Shown here: positions 11,270-23,461 of the stretch, in pieces
How the letters are laid out: each line of letters starts with the position of its first letter
How positions within the stretch are numbered: the first letter of the stretch is position 1
DNA from: Apis mellifera
Lineage: Eukaryota; Arthropoda; Insecta; Hymenoptera; Apidae
Direction: 5' to 3'
Assembly (NCBI RefSeq): GCF_003254395.2
Contig: NC_037639.1
Location: forward strand, 4,258,501 to 4,322,500
DNA length: 64,000 nt
Made by a program: the position numbers and the translations under genes
Notes under the pieces: generated by a model
Seen by the model: the letters and a program-made list of their open reading frames with translations, nothing else
Told to the model about the DNA's origin: nothing
Databases searched by the model: none

Positions 11270-13045
11270 ACGGAAACCGGACCCGTTTCCTTCTTCGCAA
11301 AACCTCTCCGCGGCGAGGGAATAAAATAAATAGAAATAAGAGAAGGAAAAACAGGCTTTTCCTTCCTCTAACAACCTTCGATTCGTGAATGAAAGAACGA
11401 GGGAGACAGGTTGCCAAATTTTTAAAACGATCCTCGAGCTGAATTGTACAATCTCTAGTAAAAAAATTGTTTTCCAATTTTCACAATGCTCATCGTAAAT
11501 TTGGAATATTTTCATTATCATTTGAGCAAATATAATAATAAAGTTCAATATACAAGATTAAATATTGCAAATATACAAATTATACAAAATATATTAAAAT
11601 AAATATACAAATTTTTCGATGAACTTTCAAATACTTTCACGAAATATAAAAATTGTGAAGAGATTGTCACAAATTTTTAACTCGATCCATCGTGAAGTAA
11701 AAAATTTCGCGTCCCAAATTGCTTGATTAATTTCGAGGGAGCAGTCTTTCGAATCCCTTTCGAAAAATGGAGGCCGATTGCGCAGGGATATAACGCTTCG
11801 ACGAGGCTGTAAAAACAGTCACAATCGAGAGAAAGAGAGAGGGAGAGAGAGAGATCGAGTTTCGCAATCGCGAACCGGTTACGTTAATCCCACAATCTCG
11901 TTCGACACGGTTCGCCAGCCGAGCTGGAAACAGCTCGATGACTGCTAGGCGACGATTCATCTCCTCTCGCATCATCAATGACTCGGTGGCCTTCGAGTAT
12001 TTCTTCGAGTGGCTCGTGACGCTCGAATGAGGCAATCTGTCGCGGATCGCGATTAGAAACGTGCCTTGGATGCACGGTTGGTTGGGGCAGTTGGAGTTGA
12101 GTGGAAGTTGCATATATTCTTATCCACCGTTTCGAAGAGGTGGATTGATCGAAACGAACGACTCTGAACTTGATCGATTATTTTCAATATCATATAATTT
12201 TCAAATCGATTTCATAAATAATATTTGAAGAAACATATTTATAAAATTCGTGTTAATTAAATTTTTATCAAACTCGTTCGTCGAGAATTAATATTTCGTT
12301 TCTAAAAATTTGGTGATTGGATCCCAACGTATTGAATTCGAACGGATGGAAGAATATTTCTAAACGTCTCCGATTGATCCATCCATTATCAAAATTTCAA
12401 ACAACGACATTTAAACGATCCTCTCCGTCCACCTATCAAAATTCCTCGTATCGATCATCCTCGAATACACCGACCAATACACTCCCGTCATTCCCTCCAT
12501 ACATCTTCCAACCAACTCCCCTCTCTTTCTCTCTCTCTCTTTTATTTCGATAAATACACCGCTCTACTTTTTCCACCCCTCGAGAGAGAATCATCGGGAC
12601 CTTGACGATACACCGAAAGAAAGAGAAGAAACGACAGAACGATGAAGGAACGATGACGAATCGACGACGGGTGCAACCGACACCGAATCGCTTTTTTCCC
12701 AGGTGACAAATGTTCGCCATGCTCGAGAAGCGCCCCATCGTTAACGCGAGAGAGGGAGAGAGAGGGAGAGAGTTAGTGTGGATTTTCTCGATCATATTCG
12801 ACACGCTGAAAGGAGCCGTCGTTACGGGGTTGGGTGTTTCCTCGCCTTCGAAACGATGCCCCTGCACGATGTATAGATGTTATTAGGTTGATCGATGTTA
12901 GGGACGAGGAGAGAGGGTTGCTTTTTTTAAGGGAGGCGATATCAATTTCACACGGAGAAAATAAGGGGGTAATCATTCTGGTAATGTCGCATCTTTTTCA
13001 CCAAATGATAATAGCGTGTAATAATATCGAAGAGAATGGATCGAT
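11270..13045. other. Unique DNA with GA-rich low complexity, no supported gene
   Basis: AT-rich segments alternate with a GC-richer, GA-containing part (11740-12110) and a CpG-containing part (12560-12900). GA-type runs lie at 11824-11854 and 12747-12772. Overlapping minus-strand frames at 11727-12113 and 12436-12867 have no recognisable domain and partly translate low-complexity DNA. Confidence 0.5.
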
Positions 13046-13049
13046 GAGG

Positions 13050-13445
13050 ATCCATTGTAAGAGTATTAAAGTTTTAGGAGATTTGATATCATTTTTTTCG
13101 ATATTTATCGAATGAAGAGGGATATGATTTGATTTTTGTTTTTAAACGTTATGATGGAAATTAAGTAATATAAGAAAAGAATCCATTGTAAGAGTATTGA
13201 AGTTTTAGGAGATTTGATATCATTTTTTCGATATTTATGGAATGAAGAGGGATATGATTTGATTTTTGTTTTTAAACGTTATGATGGAAATTAAGTAATA
13301 TAAAAGAAAAAGAATCCATTATAAGAATATTAAAGTTTTAGGAGATTTGATATCATTTTTTTTCGATATTTATCGAATAAAGAGGGATATGATTTGATTT
13401 TTAAACGTTATGATGGAAATTAAGTAAGATGAGAAAAGAATGGAT
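13050..13445 (+). repeat. Tandem repeat, 3 copies of about 132 bp
   Basis: The marker ATCCATT(G/A)TAAGA occurs at 13050, 13181 and 13314 (periods 131 and 133). Each unit contains AGTTTTAGGAGATTTGATAT, then AGAGGGATATGATTTGATTT, then ACGTTATGATGGAAATTAAG. The third copy has lost part of the middle. Copies are highly similar, which suggests recent expansion. Confidence 0.92.
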
Positions 13446-14876
13446 AAATAAAAGACTTTAATTTTCTTAGTTTTGTAAATTGATGTGTCACGATATTATA
13501 ATTTTTGACAACTTTTTAAAGCGTGTTATGAGTTTGTATATCGAAGATGTATTTCTGGGAATTATTTGACAAAATGTAATCAAGCGAAATAATGTGTTAG
13601 GAAATAAAATAAAATTGTTATTTCGAATTAATATTTTATGCGAAATATATATCGCCTCGCTTTTGTATTTTATTAATAAGATACTGGAAGATTTAATGGA
13701 AATCTTATATGGGATACTATGTTTACGGCTTTGCAACATACGTTTGAAAATAAAATAGGAAACAAGTAATGGATTCTTTTGTGAATATTGAATTGGAAAA
13801 TATGTATATGGGTATATCTTTATGAATTTTAAATCGATAATTGTATATCGTATTCCTGTTATAAAATGAAGAATAATAACACGTGTTGGGAATAAATATT
13901 CAGTGATCGATTTTTTCAAAAAAAATGTTAGTATTTTTACCGAAAGAAAATCTCAAAAATCAATGATTTTATTCGAGATGTAAATCAATATTCTCTTTAT
14001 TTCTGTTTAATATTTTTTAATATTTTAACGATAAATTAAAAAGTAATCTCTTTACGTTTATTATAAATGGATAAAATTGATTATAGGAATAATTAATGAA
14101 GATTTCGTTCAACTTGATATGATTGAATTTGAAACGGATAATCTTGAAATATAATATTGTAAAATACTTTTTAAATAAGTCTTTGATTTTCAAGATACAA
14201 ATACTGTTATTAATTTTTTTTGATAATGGAATATAAAATTGCATTACCAAGATATTCTTTTATCGGGAAAATATTTACTTTTCACATAATAATATAGTAG
14301 CATTATAAACGATAAATTATTTAAACTAATTAGCAATATAAATTTTCATCTTATATCGATGTCCAAGTTTTTAAAATTAATTAATAATTCGTAAAAGAAA
14401 ATGCATAAAAGATAAAGGTGATATCTTGGTGCAGAGGGGAAAAGTTCTTCGAAGGGAAATCCATCTGAAAATTTAAAAACTCTAAGAAGCTATGAAACTC
14501 GATAAAAAAAGAAAAATCTCGAGATAGAAAAATATATTCGTAAATAAAAATGAAAGAATATATATCGTATCGTAAGGCTCGAAAACTTATCCTTTATTAT
14601 AAGCTATATTTTATAAAATAACGAATATCTTCCCCCCCTTCCCCCTCCAAACTAACACTTGTTATGAAATAAGACAAGTTGCAAACTTTTTTAAATTCAT
14701 CAACCGTGCTGTTCCGCATACTTTGCTTATTTTCAACTTACTCGATCATATTCTCCTCGAGTTTAAAAACTTTCTCAGTATTGAGAGAGAAAAAAAGAAT
14801 TCGTAATATTTTTTAATGTCGCGTACAAATTTTTTTTCTCGAGTAAACTTTTTACTTTTTAACGTACGATGCAAAT

Positions 14877-14880
<4 letters not shown>
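13446..14880. other. Very AT-rich unique DNA, no gene seen
   Basis: The composition is among the most AT-rich in the window. Minus-strand frames at 13488-13919 and 14017-14250 are Ile/Lys/Tyr/Phe-rich, as expected from translating AT-rich DNA by chance. C runs lie at 14632-14647. Confidence 0.6.

Positions 14881-14940
<60 letters not shown>
14881..14940. repeat. (TA)30 microsatellite, perfect
   Basis: Sixty bases of uninterrupted TA. A perfect tract of this length can extrude as a cruciform and is likely to be polymorphic between individuals. Confidence 0.98.
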
Positions 14941-14941
<1 letters not shown>

Positions 14942-15505
14942 CGATTCAATACGCGGTAACAACAGCATCAATTTCGAACGATAATTCTTTTAAAAAATTA
15001 TAAAAAAAGAGATTAACAGCAAACGTGTTATTATATTATTATATTATTACGAGCGTGTACGCGGCGAACGGAATGTCGACACGAAAGGCAACACGGAACG
15101 CGGCAAGGAAATAACAATATCGGTCGACATTGATATCCAAAATATCGATTCGACGCAGTCGCTTTCCGGACGCGGAGCGGAGCGGACGTGTTTCCCCTTC
15201 GCTCCTCGAAAGAATATCGCATTGTTCAGTAAATTGGTCAGTCTCGCGCAAAAATTTATAAATTAATCAATTGTTTATAACTATATACAAGTACTGTTGA
15301 TTAATTATTGTAAAAATTATTAAATAAAGACACGTTATGGGAGAAAGAGTGGTCAAGAGTGCGGTATTTTATTCTAAGATTACGCAAAATGATTAATCGT
15401 TTAAAAAATTATATCCCAATGATCTCAAATTTGTAATATATTCCATTCCAAAGTGAAAAATTTTCTCGATTATCAATTAGAAATAACAAAATCCATACTT
15501 TTCCA
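14941..15505. other. Unique DNA with a small CpG-rich patch
   Basis: CpG-dense DNA at 15045-15210 sits between AT-rich flanks. Two overlapping minus frames (about 60-70 codons, 15031-15251) cross it, and I recognise neither. Confidence 0.4.
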
Positions 15506-15806
15506 ACATTTGTTTTTTTTTCCTTTATTTTTACTAAAACTTTAATATAATATTTTTATATAAAAATATTATACAAAGTTATGTATGTTATTATTCATAA
15601 ATTTTATTCGATCAAAACGTATATAATTTCTTTTTATTAAAAAGACAGACAGACAGATAGACAGAGAGAGAAAAAGGAATATTTTTTTTTCTTCATTTTT
15701 ACTAAAACTTTATTTAAAACTAATATTAAAACTAATATTATTAACTTTGTATAATATTTTTATATAAAAATAGTATAATTTAGTAATAGTTTTATATAAA
15801 AATATT

Positions 15807-15845
15807 ATAATATTATGATATTATATTATAATATCATAATATTAT
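15807..15845. repeat. 39-bp near-perfect AT palindrome
   Basis: Two perfect 19-base arms (left arm ATAATATTATGATATTATA) flank a single central T. It sits inside the long first interval of the array and is the likely centre or scar of a local inversion. It should readily extrude as a cruciform. Confidence 0.95.
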
Positions 15846-15848
15846 ATA

Positions 15849-15905
15849 AAAATCGAATAAAATTTATGAATAATAACATATATAACTTTGTATAATATTT
15901 TTATA
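15849..15905 (-). repeat. Inverted copy of array segment
   Basis: This stretch reads as the reverse complement of 15560-15614, and of the equivalent part of later units: ATCGAATAAAATTTATGAAT and the AACTTTGTATAATATTTTTA end. Every other unit carries the segment in the opposite orientation, so this is a local inversion within the array. Confidence 0.88.
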
Positions 15906-16849
15906 TAAAAATAGTATAGTTTAGTAATAGTTTTATATAAAAATATTTTTATATAAAAATATTATACAAAGTTATATGTTATTATTCATAAATTTTATTC
16001 GATCAAAACGTACATAATTTCTTTTTATTAAAAAGACAGACAGACAGACAGAGAGAGAGAGAGAAAGAGGAATACTTTTTTTTTCTTCATTTTTACTAAA
16101 ACTTTAATATTATTAACTTTGTATAATATTTTTATATAAAAATAGTATAGTTTAGTAATAGTTTTATGTAAAAATATTTAGTAATTTTAATAATAGTTTT
16201 ATATAAAAATATTTTTATATAAAAATATTATATAAAGTTATATATATTATTATTCATAAATTTTATTCGATTAAAACGTACATAATTTCTTTTTATTAAA
16301 AAGGATTAGACAGACAGACAGACAGACAGACAGAGAGAAAGAGAAAGAGGAACACTTACTTTTTTTTTTTCATTTTTAAAACTTTAGTACTTCATTTCTA
16401 AAACTTTAATACTATTGACTTTGTATAATATTTTTATATAAAAATAGTATAGTTTACTAATAGTTTTATATAAAAATATTTTTATATAAAAATATTATAC
16501 AAAGTTATGTATATTATTACTCATAAATTTCATTCGATCAAAATGTACATAATTTCTTTTTATTAAAAGGACAGACAGACAGACAGACAAACAGAGAAAG
16601 AGGAATACTTTTTTTTCTTCATTTTTATTAAAACTTTAATATTATTAACTTTGTATAATATTTTTATATAAAAATATAGAATATAATATTTTAATTATAT
16701 ATAAAAATATTATACAAAGTTATATATATATTATTACTCATAAATTTCATTCGATTAAAATGTACATAATTTCTTTTTATTAAAAGGACAGACAGACAGA
16801 CAGACAGAGAGAGAGAGAGGGAAAGAGAGAGAGAGAGAGAGATCTAGAA

Positions 16850-19625
16850 AGCATTCAAGTTTGACAAATGGCGATCGACACCTCGCGAGAAGAGTACACA
16901 GTTATTATATTTGAATCGTGCATGCAGCGGATATCACGACGAGGATATCACGACGACCTCATTTCCGTCCACTTGGAATCGTAACGTCGCAATATATTGT
17001 ATCGAGAACGATACAGGAAAGGGTTATTTTTCGTTCTATTCGTAATTAAAACCTTTCTTCATCGTCCATTTCGATTCGAGGAACACGTTGACGTTGATAG
17101 CTTTTTGAAATCGAGATTTTTTTTTGAGAGAGAGATAATGTATCTTGCGAATTCTTCTTTGCTCGTCGCAACATTTTAACAGATTTTTCTGACGCGTGTA
17201 TAAAGAAGGTTTTGATTACGTTATCATTCGAAGAATTATACTTATTATCTTTGTACGATAACAACAGATAACAGTATATCTGAGAATATACGGTGAATCA
17301 CGGTGAAATTTTTCTTCGATTCTTTATAATTTTTGTTAAATGTGGGATTATTATTCTTAATAATTAGGGAGTGGTTCTCTCTCTCTCTTTTTTTTTTTTT
17401 AGGTTCAAAGGAATGCGTGTAAGAAACGGGGAAAGTTATTGCGAAGAGAAAAGTTAGTCGACTGACTTCTCAGGCAGGAACATCAATCTGGATTTATACT
17501 TATGGTAGACACTGCTAGGTAGGTTTTTATATTGGAAAGGAATGTAGATCTCTTAGATGTGAAGTTTTTTTCTATTATCATAAGGAATAATGACTATATC
17601 TATTAGAAAGTTTCTAATTCTCGAATAAGAAAGGTATGCAGCAACGAAATTCTTAATCGAAGCAATAGAAAAATCTTTCTATAGATATTGAAAAAGAAAA
17701 GAAAAGAAAAATCGATTAGGAAAAATTTGAGTGAACTCGAAATAAAAGGAAGATTAAATTTAAAAATCGAATTCAAACAATTTTCGATTTTCGTTTAAAA
17801 ATTCATACTGGGAAAAAAAATAACATTTCCTCCATTTTTCTTCTTCAAAAAATATCAAACATACTCGCACGCGGTTGCAATCTTATAAATCTCAGTCAAT
17901 TCGGTATAACCGGCATCCGGCGGTCATTTTCTCAATTGCGTGTCAATTTGCCTTCGACACACATTCCCATAAATAGAAACCTGACTGCATGATATCCAGG
18001 TTAAAATAATTCTCCTCTTCAATTGATCGAACCTCCGCCGACTCTCTAAAATTCCCCCTTTTTCCATAAAATTTCGTTTCGTGAATAGATAAATATTATC
18101 GTCTTACAAAAATCGAACACATTTCCTTCCACATATTTTTCACAATTATTATTCAACCACGTTTCCATCTTCAGAGCAATTTCGAAATAATGAACGAACA
18201 TAAGACTCGATTCGTGAGGGATCCATAAAGATATCGCGCTCAAAGTAATCGAAAAAAGGTTAAAAAGTTTCGAGGACACTTGAATAATTCGAAACAGTTC
18301 GAAATTTTTATTGCAAACGTACGATGAATCATTAGAATTGTCTCGAATTGTCTTCCTTGTTTCGTTCCATCATTCCTTTATTCGTGATTCACGTGTAATA
18401 TAAAAAAATATTCATTTAATTCCTGTTTGATGTCGTAAATAACGTTTCTATCCTCTGATGATCGATATTTTCCATTCGAATCGTTAAAGAAAATCGAGGA
18501 AGAGGATCGTGAATTATTTCAAAAATAACACGTGGGCGTAATATATATATATATACATCTCTATAAGTACAAAAAGCCGTGAACAAATTGGCGAGTAATG
18601 TAATAATCGTGTCGTTTATTATATCACGGTATTAGAATAAGTTACATCAGTTGGTTAAATATATTACGTTAGACTTTATTAATCCTCCTGTTACCATTCG
18701 TCCATGTATTGCCAATGTGGAATAAATTAGCGCGAAGTCGATTACGAAAACGGCACTTTAACTTAAGTGGAAAATGTTCGTTCAATATTCATCCTTCTGA
18801 TTCGTGCGGAGGAGGGGAGGGGGGAGGGTAATTCTTAGGGAATGATCTGGGTGAACGGAAGTGCTGGGTTATCGCTCGAAAGATGGAATGGACTGGTTGT
18901 AACATTCTGAAAAAAAAAGAAAAATTGTTGTATAATCGAGATATTGTACTTTTTTTATTAAAAGTTTAATTTACGAGATATTGAAAATTTGTTAAATTTT
19001 TTCGAAAATAATTTCGAACTATGCGATGTATATTTAATTAAGAATCCCGGTCATTTGTATCTCATCGAAATTCGGATTGATTTTAAAATTAAATATATCT
19101 CGTTTCGTAATCGTTTTTTCGAATTTGTATCACGCGTGATTCTTCTTCGATATACTCAAATAACAAATATCACAAGTCTTTTATTATCCCTCGTACATCA
19201 ATTCTTTCTTTCCCAAAATATTTCTATTCAGAAAGGTTTAAAAATAATTCGATCAAATATCTCTAATTAAATAAACATCGTCAACCTCGTTTAAACTATA
19301 AAAAAAAAAACTTCTGAATAGAATCCATCTCTATCATTCCAAACGATGTATCGTGAAAATAATCTATAATTTTTAATCTAATTCTCCTAGAAACCATCCA
19401 ACCTGCCCAATTCTTCGGGACACACACACATCTCATCGTTTATACTTGCTTGTGCAACGAGATCGCGACGCGTAAACCCTTCATACCGATCCAGAGCCCG
19501 CTAACACAACGATAACCTCGGCCGAGGATTAGCCAAGTGTCCCCTCAATTATGGAAATTGTTTTTACTCGAGCGGAAAACGCTTGCGGTTACGAGCGGCC
19601 GTTAGACGAACGGCTCCATACAGTT
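16850..19625. other. Mostly AT-rich unique DNA, no supported gene
   Basis: A 14-base direct duplication (GATATCACGACGA) occurs at about 16929-16956. A CT run followed by T12 and AGG at 17378-17402 resembles a 3' splice site, but the frames after it close quickly. TA dinucleotides lie at 18540-18556. Balanced-composition DNA at 19390-19620 has no recognisable exon. Confidence 0.5.
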
Positions 19626-19631
19626 GAACAC

Positions 19632-19680
19632 CGAGGAGGGGAGAAAAAGAAGGAGAAAGAGGGGGAGAGAAAAAGGGAAA
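19632..19680. repeat. 49-base polypurine tract
   Basis: Only A and G occur across about 49 bases (GAGGAGGGGAGAAAAAGAAG and onward). It is capable of triplex (H-DNA) formation. DNA from here to 20630 is otherwise unremarkable, apart from a tRNA-like word at 19738 that I rejected. Confidence 0.8.
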
Positions 19681-20636
19681 GTGCGTGTGTTACATTTCCT
19701 CTCTAATGGAAATTGTCCGATTTGCAAATCGTCGGTCTGGCTAACTGGTTGGTAGAGCAGGTGATCGTGAAAAACGCACCTTCGAGTCGTTTTATCGTGG
19801 GAGGAGGGAGGGGGATATTAAAGAAAAATATTTGCGAATAACCAACGACGATCCTTTCATCGATGGATCTCTGACTGATGGTTCTTTTGTGGCCGGGGTT
19901 ACGAGGACTTTGATGACGATCTTTTGGGTAAAATATAAAAGGAGGCTTGTTTATTCGGATTGGAAATTAAAATTGGTTTCTGTCTCGTTTCAGAAGGGAT
20001 TTTTTTTTTGAAATTATTCGTCGAGTAATAGAGCGAGGAAAGAGTATCATTGAATGTATACCGAGATATAATGGAAAAGAAATAGAGTGGAAGATGAATT
20101 TTATTGGAATGAGAAATTTTATATTGGATGGAGGTGAAAATCTTTGGGAGATTGGAAAGTCACTTTTTTCACGAGCTCTGCACTTATCACGTGTATGTGA
20201 TTGTAATGGATATTAAAGTCTTATAGACGATGCAATATTTTTATAAGTTTAATACAAATTGTTGGTTTTAATAATAACAGGTTCCGTTTTATTTGCGAAC
20301 ATTAATAGTAAAATATTGAGAAAACAATTTTATGTGGATAAGAACGTGGGTATATATTTGAAAAAAGGAACGAATGAATTTGTACAAATAATTATATAAT
20401 AGCATCGATAACGACGTGAAATCTTGACAGCACGCATGGTACAAATTCTAACAATCTTGCTGCAAACTCAACTCTTTTCGAAAGGTAATGGTATTTAATC
20501 TCGTCGTTTGTAATTTCATCCTTAAACCACTGTTATATAGCTAAAACGTGTTCAAATATTCGACTAATATATATAAAATATACGCGTCACGTTACCCTCT
20601 ATGTGTTTTATATCGCCATAAAACTATTGTCCACAA

Positions 20637-21610
20637 ATAGAATCTCGATTTTTCTCGTATAAAAATTGAGAAAAAAAATTGAAAATTTTACCATCAAAAC
20701 TTTCTCGAGAGATAGAGAAAACCATCCCATTTAAATCGCTTTTTGAATATCGCTTATCCCGATATCTCAAAATCTCTTATCTTAAAACAATAAAATTAAA
20801 CAAATTTAAATCACGGGAACAGATCATTACAATTGCAAAATGTGTTATTCATAAATAAAATTCGAATTTTTCGCGTAAAAATCGCGAGAATAGATTAAAA
20901 TTTTTGTCCTCAAAATCCGCTTAAGAAATAGAGGGAGTCATGCCATTGAAGTCCCTTTTTGAATTATCCCGATATCTCAATCGGTTGCCGAGATATAAGG
21001 GCTCAAAGTATCCGTAACGCTCGAGACCGGGCGGAAATTATGAATGGGACCGCGACCCACTGACCTACTTATTTTTCTTGGAAATGCGTACTATGCATTT
21101 CTAGGAATCGCGTCTGCCGTTTGTCTGCAATTTGGGATAGGTCAGCGAGCGGAGGTGGGAGCGAGAGGTCCGAGTAAGCGAAAAGGACGGGGATAATAAA
21201 CGATTAAAAATTACCTTTTGCTTTACACGACGATATCTCGGCAACCGGAAGTCGTATCGGGATAAATGAAAAAGCGTTTTAAAGGGCAAGGTTCCCCGCT
21301 TCCAACGATCGCTCGTTCGTTGACCGGAAGTCATTATCTTCGGAGTTACAGCGATTTAAAATTTTGTCAATTTTAATAAGATTTTAATCCGCTTTAAGGT
21401 AAATGATCGGAGAGTATTCTTTTCTTTACGCGACGATATCTCGGCAACCGGAAGTCGTATCGGGATAAATGAAAAAGCGTTTTAAAGGGGGAGGTTCCGC
21501 GCTTCCAACGATCGTTCATTCGTTGACCGGAAGTCATCGTATTTGGAATTATAGCGGTTCAAAATTTTACTAATTTTAACAGAGTTTCAATAGAGTTTTA
21601 AGATAAATTA
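20637..21610. repeat. Composite repeat: two units left, inverted pair right
   Basis: The left part holds two diverged direct copies of about 219 bp (around 20641-20775 and 20860-20998), each ending with TTATCCCGATATCTC-type sequence. The right part holds two better-preserved direct copies 203 bp apart (from about 21226 and 21429), each with CGATATCTCGGCAACCGGAA followed by GTCGTATCGGGATAAATGAA. The left and right parts are in opposite orientation. The family is unknown to me and no coding capacity is visible. Confidence 0.8.
20961..21270. repeat. Nested foldback of about 310 bp
   Basis: The outer arms 20961-20998 and 21231-21270 pair through TATCTCGGCAACCG and ATCGGGATAA. A middle pair, CTGACCTAC at 21060 against ATAGGTCAG at 21137, shares nearly the same centre. 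The tip is a hairpin at 21075-21107 (GAAATGC/GCATTTC, extended by imperfect pairing). The near-concentric arrangement suggests a degraded long palindrome, such as a foldback transposon. Confidence 0.65.
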
Positions 21611-22960
21611 TGGAATAAATATATTTATTTTTTTAAAAAGTTTATGTTAATTAGTTTATTGTGTTGATTAATCAAATGGGAATTTGTTAGACGTTTATGT
21701 AAAATATGCGAAGCATACGTAGTAGAAAGATATGTATTCTCATGAAAATTTCATCGTTACACGTTTAATGAAAAACAGTAGCGAATATAATTCTCGATAA
21801 AATATGAGATTGTCACACGAGAAACTTGCACAGACAGCGTACGTGCATCAAGTGCATCAGCACTTGAAAATAAATAGAAGTAAATTGAAGAAACAGGAGC
21901 GTCAAATGAAGACAAGTATATTAGGGTTTACTTGGGTCAGCTGCGATTCATTTTATGCTATTCTGCTATTTTACGAGTAAAATAAAGTTCCAAGAATGTT
22001 ACATAAAAGATTCAACGCAATATGTGTGGATCCTAAAATAATTTCGATAATATCTTTATCAAACGTTTTCCAAAATAAAAATAGAATTGCAAATTGATTT
22101 GTATTTTCTTTTCAAAATTACTCTCCTTCCAATTCTAAAATAACTTTGTATTTCTATATTAGAATCTCCGTTTCCAATTCAATTCGTGTCTTCTTTCCAG
22201 AATTTCTTTCTAATGAAAATTTTCTGTAATAGACCTTCCAATATTTATATTTTTCTTGTAAAAAATTTTTAATACGCGTGTACATTTTTTTCCCAGTTTT
22301 CAAAAATTTCTATTCTTGTTAAAACGGAATACATAGATACAGATAATCAAATACAGTTAAAAATAAATCTTTGTTGATGTTTCAAGTGTTCAATAAAAAA
22401 AAAAGAAAATATAAAACGTATCTTATCACTCGAAACATTCTGTTGGTGTACAACAATAAAAGAAACAATGCACGCAGAAAAAGTTAATATTCAATCCTGA
22501 TGCACATGATTCGTTTAATATTTCGTGTAATTGATGGATTTGCATACGAATCACGTATTTCTACTATTTTCAAAGAAAAATAAGGGGCGAGGAGAACTTT
22601 TCAAGATCGATTTATAACGTAATTTTTGCCTTTATATTTACGCCGCCAACATTTCAATTTCCCACATCTTTTTCACATTTTTTCCCCGAGAATCGTCAAA
22701 GAAAATTAGCCAGAACTAGCTAGCTAATGCGAAGAACTTTTTTTCCCCAAGAAAGAGTGCTCAACCCTTCTCGACTCTAGCTCTTTTTTACCAACATCTC
22801 GTAGTAGCACCCTCCATTTAATTCTAAAACTCAAAATTCGCTTATCGACGTTCCAAATTAACAATTATTAAATAAAGTTTAACACTTTTCATCCCACATT
22901 TCATTACTATCAATTTTATACAAAGATAAAAATCTCCTCTTATTGATCATCTTGAATCAT
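21611..22960. other. AT-rich unique DNA, no gene seen
   Basis: No open frame of note. A small stem-loop (CAAGTGC, loop ATCA, GCACTTG) lies near 21849-21865. A pyrimidine-rich lead-in at 22930-22965 forms the 3' splice site for the candidate exon that follows. Confidence 0.55.
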
Positions 22961-22965
22961 TTCAG

Positions 22966-23142
22966 ATAGATTGGAACGGAGCCACATAAAATGTTCGTGT
23001 CAAAGTCCCGGAATAAGATATCCTCCGCAGCGTTGCACGATGATGAGAGAATTAGGCGGAGCGAGCAAAGTATCCCTCTTGTCCCCAACGCCTGTCCCAA
23101 AGGAGACCTCGGTAACGCATAGTACATGGTGGAACAGAACAG
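22966..23142 (+). other. Candidate 177-base internal exon (unknown product)
   Basis: A 3' splice site ATCATTTCAG ends at 22965, and a weak donor CAG|GTAGTTAG begins at 23143. The enclosed 177 bases are clearly less AT-rich than their flanks and keep one frame open throughout (phase with two leading bases; contains CSCQSPGIRYPPQRCTMMRE). The product is unrecognised. Alternatives are a remnant of an old insertion spanning roughly 22.97-23.64 kb, or an exon of a non-coding RNA. Confidence 0.22.
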
Positions 23143-23368
23143 GTAGTTAGTCCGACCTCGTGTTTAATACCGTGTTCACACATTGGCCACAGCTATATAC
23201 CGCTAAACAAAGCAATATGTATCCACCTGAATTGGCGAGAATGGCTGATGAACAATTGAGACGTAACTAGAGGAGAGGCGAATATATGAAAATAATGGCA
23301 AGCGAAACTTTTAATTCGATCAAAAGAATCTTTTTGATGGAAAGATATATTTCGTTTATTCGATCCAA

Positions 23369-23371
<3 letters not shown>

Positions 23372-23412
<41 letters not shown>
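23372..23412. repeat. (TA)n microsatellite, about 41 bp
   Basis: A perfect AT/TA tract. It lies between two short inverted words, TGTTCACAC near 23171 and GTGTGAACG near 23453. Confidence 0.95.
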
Positions 23413-23415
<3 letters not shown>

Positions 23416-23461
23416 TGAATTATCATGGAATATAATAATTATTCATTCACAGGTGTGAACG

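Larger units (their letters stand above)
15510..16843. repeat. Tandem array of palindromic units with (GACA)n tracts, about 5 copies
   Basis: Each unit contains a GACA/GAGA tract (starting near 15644, 16035, 16309, 16570 and 16788), then TTCATTTTT(A/T)CTAAAAC, then a foldback in which AACTTTGTATAATATTTTTA is answered by TAAAAATATTATACAAAGTT, then a TTATTATTCATAAATTT / TTCGATCAAAACG section leading to the next GACA tract. Spacings are 391, 274, 261 and 218 bp. The first interval is long because it holds an extra inverted segment. The unit looks like a small TIR element amplified in tandem; that origin is inference. Confidence 0.9.

Noticed and set aside
17378..17402. Polypyrimidine tract plus TAGG resembling a 3' splice site
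   Set aside because: Frames after it close within a short distance and no donor partner of quality is nearby.
19738..19789. tRNA-like A box (TGGCTAACTGGTTGG) and B-like TTCGAGTCG
   Set aside because: No acceptor or anticodon stem can be formed, the D-stem has a mismatch, and the B box departs from GGTTCGANNCC. At best it is a degraded SINE head.
23171..23461. Possible 290-bp inverted-repeat element bounded by TTCACAC / GTGTGAA
   Set aside because: Terminal match is only about 9 bp and encloses a TA microsatellite; no target duplication is visible.
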